Below, one piece after another: positions 62,641 to 64,000 of a stretch of 64,000 nucleotides of DNA. Source of the stretch: Mangrovimonas spongiae (GTDB lineage: Bacteria > Bacteroidota > Bacteroidia > Flavobacteriales > Flavobacteriaceae). Below the pieces are notes generated by a model. That model had not been told where the DNA came from. It did no database searches and saw only the letters and a list, made by a program, of their open reading frames with translations. How positions within the stretch are numbered: position 1 is the stretch's first letter; the number at the start of each line of letters is the position of its first letter. The stretch spans positions 1-64,000 of the forward strand of contig NZ_RWBG01000003.1 of assembly GCF_003944795.1 (NCBI RefSeq), given 5' to 3'. A program made the position numbers and the translations under genes.

Positions 62641-63239
62641 ACTTTATCGTGTACTTTAGTATGCTCGCCATTATTCCATAGCGTTAAAATATCGGTAGCC
62701 ACTTGTGCGCCACTTCCAGAAGCAATAGCAAATTGACTGCGCCATCCAGCAAGCGTTCCAGTAACATAAAGTCCTTTTTTAACAAGATGGTTATCATTCT
62801 TTAGCCAAATTCTATTTTTTTCAGCTTTAGCTCTTGGATGTGGCTCAATAAAATCTTCTAACCCTTTTATGTTAATAAGGTTTGTGTAACCTACAGCAAC
62901 CACAACGATGTTACTTCTGTAAGTATTCTTATTGGTTATTATAGTGTACCCCTCGTTATTATCTATTATTTCTAGAACTTTTTCTTTTTCAATTTGTTCA
63001 ACATGAGGGTATAATGTATCCAATTGCTCCTTTCCGTTAGTTAAAATGTCCATACCTGTAGTGCCAGGTGTAACTCCTAGAACATTATTAAATAATGCTT
63101 CTTGAAGGTGTGAGCTACGCTGATGCATAACAATACCAATAGACTTGTCTTTGGCAAATGCTTTATTCTTAGCAGAACCTAAAACAAGTGCGCAAGACAT
63201 ACCAGAAGCACCGCCACCAACAATTAAAACATCGTACAT
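62637..63239 (-). CDS. Single-domain FAD-dependent oxidoreductase-like protein
   Basis: 200 residues, thioredoxin-reductase-like. DVLIVGGGASGMSCALVLG (about 3-21) is the FAD dinucleotide fold. VVVAVGYTN and GLYVTGTLAGWRSQFAIASG (about 155-174) form the second FAD contact. The NADPH domain and CxxC of thioredoxin reductase are absent; about a third of the usual length is missing in the middle rather than at an end, so this looks like a compact family form, not a broken gene. Electron donor unknown. Convergent with the protease; the small membrane gene is 3 bp upstream. Confidence 0.85.
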   Translation of the reverse strand: MYDVLIVGGGASGMSCALVLGSAKNKAFAKDKSIGIVMHQRSSHLQEALFNNVLGVTPGTTGMDILTNGKEQLDTLYPHVEQIEKEKVLEIIDNNEGYTIITNKNTYRSNIVVVAVGYTNLINIKGLEDFIEPHPRAKAEKNRIWLKNDNHLVKKGLYVTGTLAGWRSQFAIASGSGAQVATDILTLWNNGEHTKVHDKV

Positions 63240-63242
63240 AAC

Positions 63243-63440
63243 CTATTTTTTATACTTGTTTTCAATTTTTTTAGAAACCCTTAAAATTTGTAGTAATATA
63301 ATAGCACATAAAGCACACAAAATAGTAATTAATGCAACAATACTATCGCCTTGAAAAGGAGCGTCAAAATTAATTTTTGTAACATTAAATACAATTAATG
63401 CTAAAGCTAAAACGGTTATTATTATAGAAAATATTTTCAT
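63243..63440 (-). CDS. Small two-span membrane protein
   Basis: 65 residues with two hydrophobic helices (IFSIIITVLALALIVFNVT and VALITILCALCAIILLQILR) and a short lysine-rich tail (SKKIENKYKK). It lies 3 bp upstream of the FAD protein and 7 bp from the marC stop codon, so the three are probably cotranscribed. No family recognised. Codon use and spacing argue for a real gene. Confidence 0.75.
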   Translation of the reverse strand: MKIFSIIITVLALALIVFNVTKINFDAPFQGDSIVALITILCALCAIILLQILRVSKKIENKYKK

Positions 63441-63447
63441 ATAGATT

Positions 63448-64000
63448 TTATGCTAAGAGTACTTTAATATTTTGGGCAAAAAGTTTTACGGCAATGGCAA
63501 GTAAAATAACACCAAATATTTTTCTAATAATGTTAATCCCATTTTGGCCTATTAAACGCTCAATTTTAGAGGATGTTTTTAACACGACATAAATAATAAT
63601 AACATTTAAAATAACTGCTACAATAATATTTTCCAAACGAAATTCTGCCCTTAAAGAGAGTAAAGTCGTTAAACTACCAGGACCAGCAATTAAAGGAAAC
63701 GCTAAAGGAAATACAGAAGCCGTCATAGAGGTGCTTTCGTCTTCTTTATAGAGCGTAATACCCAAAATCATTTCAAGTGCGATAAAAAATAGTATAAAGG
63801 CACCCGCAACAGCAAAACTATTTACGCCAATACCAATAAGCGAGAGAATGTTTTGTCCTATAAAAAGAAAAACAATCATAATAACCCCAGCAATAATCGA
63901 GGCTTTTTCACTTTGTATATGACCCGCTTTTTTTCTTAAATCAATAACAATAGGAACATTACCAACAATATCAATTACGGCAAATAATACCATAAAAGCT
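63448..64000 (-). CDS. MarC-family membrane protein, 5' end beyond the window
   Basis: At least 183 residues visible; the frame continues past the window edge (codons for A and F precede the first internal Met at 63993), so the true start is outside. MVLFAVIDIVGNVPIVIDLR (from 63993) and SVFPLAFPLIAGPGSLTTLL are typical MarC/NAAT-family segments among about six helices. The family's transport role is not firmly established. It is the first visible gene of the marC-small membrane-FAD protein group. Confidence 0.92.
   Translation of the reverse strand, partial: AFMVLFAVIDIVGNVPIVIDLRKKAGHIQSEKASIIAGVIMIVFLFIGQNILSLIGIGVNSFAVAGAFILFFIALEMILGITLYKEDESTSMTASVFPLAFPLIAGPGSLTTLLSLRAEFRLENIIVAVILNVIIIYVVLKTSSKIERLIGQNGINIIRKIFGVILLAIAVKLFAQNIKVLLA

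Overview
The window is chromosomal DNA of a flavobacterium, most likely family Flavobacteriaceae. The evidence is its AT-rich composition, three secreted proteins with a type IX secretion (T9SS) C-terminal sorting domain, signal peptides ending in Q (SxAQ), a FecI/FecR/TonB-receptor unit, an OlsF-type fused acyltransferase, almost no Shine-Dalgarno sequences, and promoters with the Bacteroidetes -7 box TAnnTTTG. TTG starts are frequent (mfd, mgtE, ribF, the LytTR sensor, the ECF sigma factor, the HTTM protein). Most of the window is core genome.

Layout. 1-2.3 kb: an accessory corner with a structured ~120 bp element, one exported hypothetical gene and a tyrosine recombinase, arranged like an integrase followed by one cassette. 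2.3-5.4 kb: a short SSB and PEP carboxylase. 5.4-11.4 kb: TPR and TonB_C-like exported proteins, a T9SS leucine-rich-repeat protein, and a divergent membrane propeller-LytTR regulator with two pairs of helically phased direct repeats between them. 11.4-25 kb: ferritin, deacetylase-like protein, Tex, META lipoprotein, methyltransferase, metG (carrying an in-frame copy of a dispersed repeat), LD-carboxypeptidase, yraN, a TlpA-like thioredoxin and mfd. 25-30.3 kb: TerB-like protein, fbp, then GNAT, aspartate kinase and OlsF-type acyltransferase. 30.3-32.9 kb: an arsenic operon (arsR, DUF6428-like, LMW-PTP-type reductase, ACR3 pump) with two operator-like palindromes. 32.9-36.9 kb: small unknown or poorly known proteins and a membrane TPR-HTH regulator.

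36.9-50.8 kb: 2-hydroxyacid dehydrogenase, mgtE-rsmA-DUF4286 operon, a TPR protein, a 43-residue membrane protein in its own transcription unit, serS, an HTTM (vitamin-K-carboxylase-like) protein overlapping ribF, a T9SS M43 metalloprotease, pth, rplY and prs. 50.9 kb: tRNA-Leu(CAA). 51.3-54.1 kb: a five-gene envelope cluster (OB-fold protein, cupredoxin with T9SS signal, DUF5777-like barrel, c-type cytochrome lipoprotein, YceI), probably extracytoplasmic electron transfer or metal handling. 54.2-59.9 kb: two related lipoproteins divergent from an ECF sigma/FecR/TonB-receptor operon. 59.9-64 kb: HupE/UreJ-like protein, dCMP deaminase-like protein, S41 protease, a single-domain FAD protein, a small membrane protein and the 5'-truncated end of a MarC-family gene.

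I found no CRISPR array, rRNA, prophage or recognisable insertion sequence. The candidates most worth following are the integrase plus structured element at the left edge, the repeat inside metG, the phased repeats by the LytTR regulator, and the two small ORFs. No stretch over about 300 bp is left without a gene or RNA.
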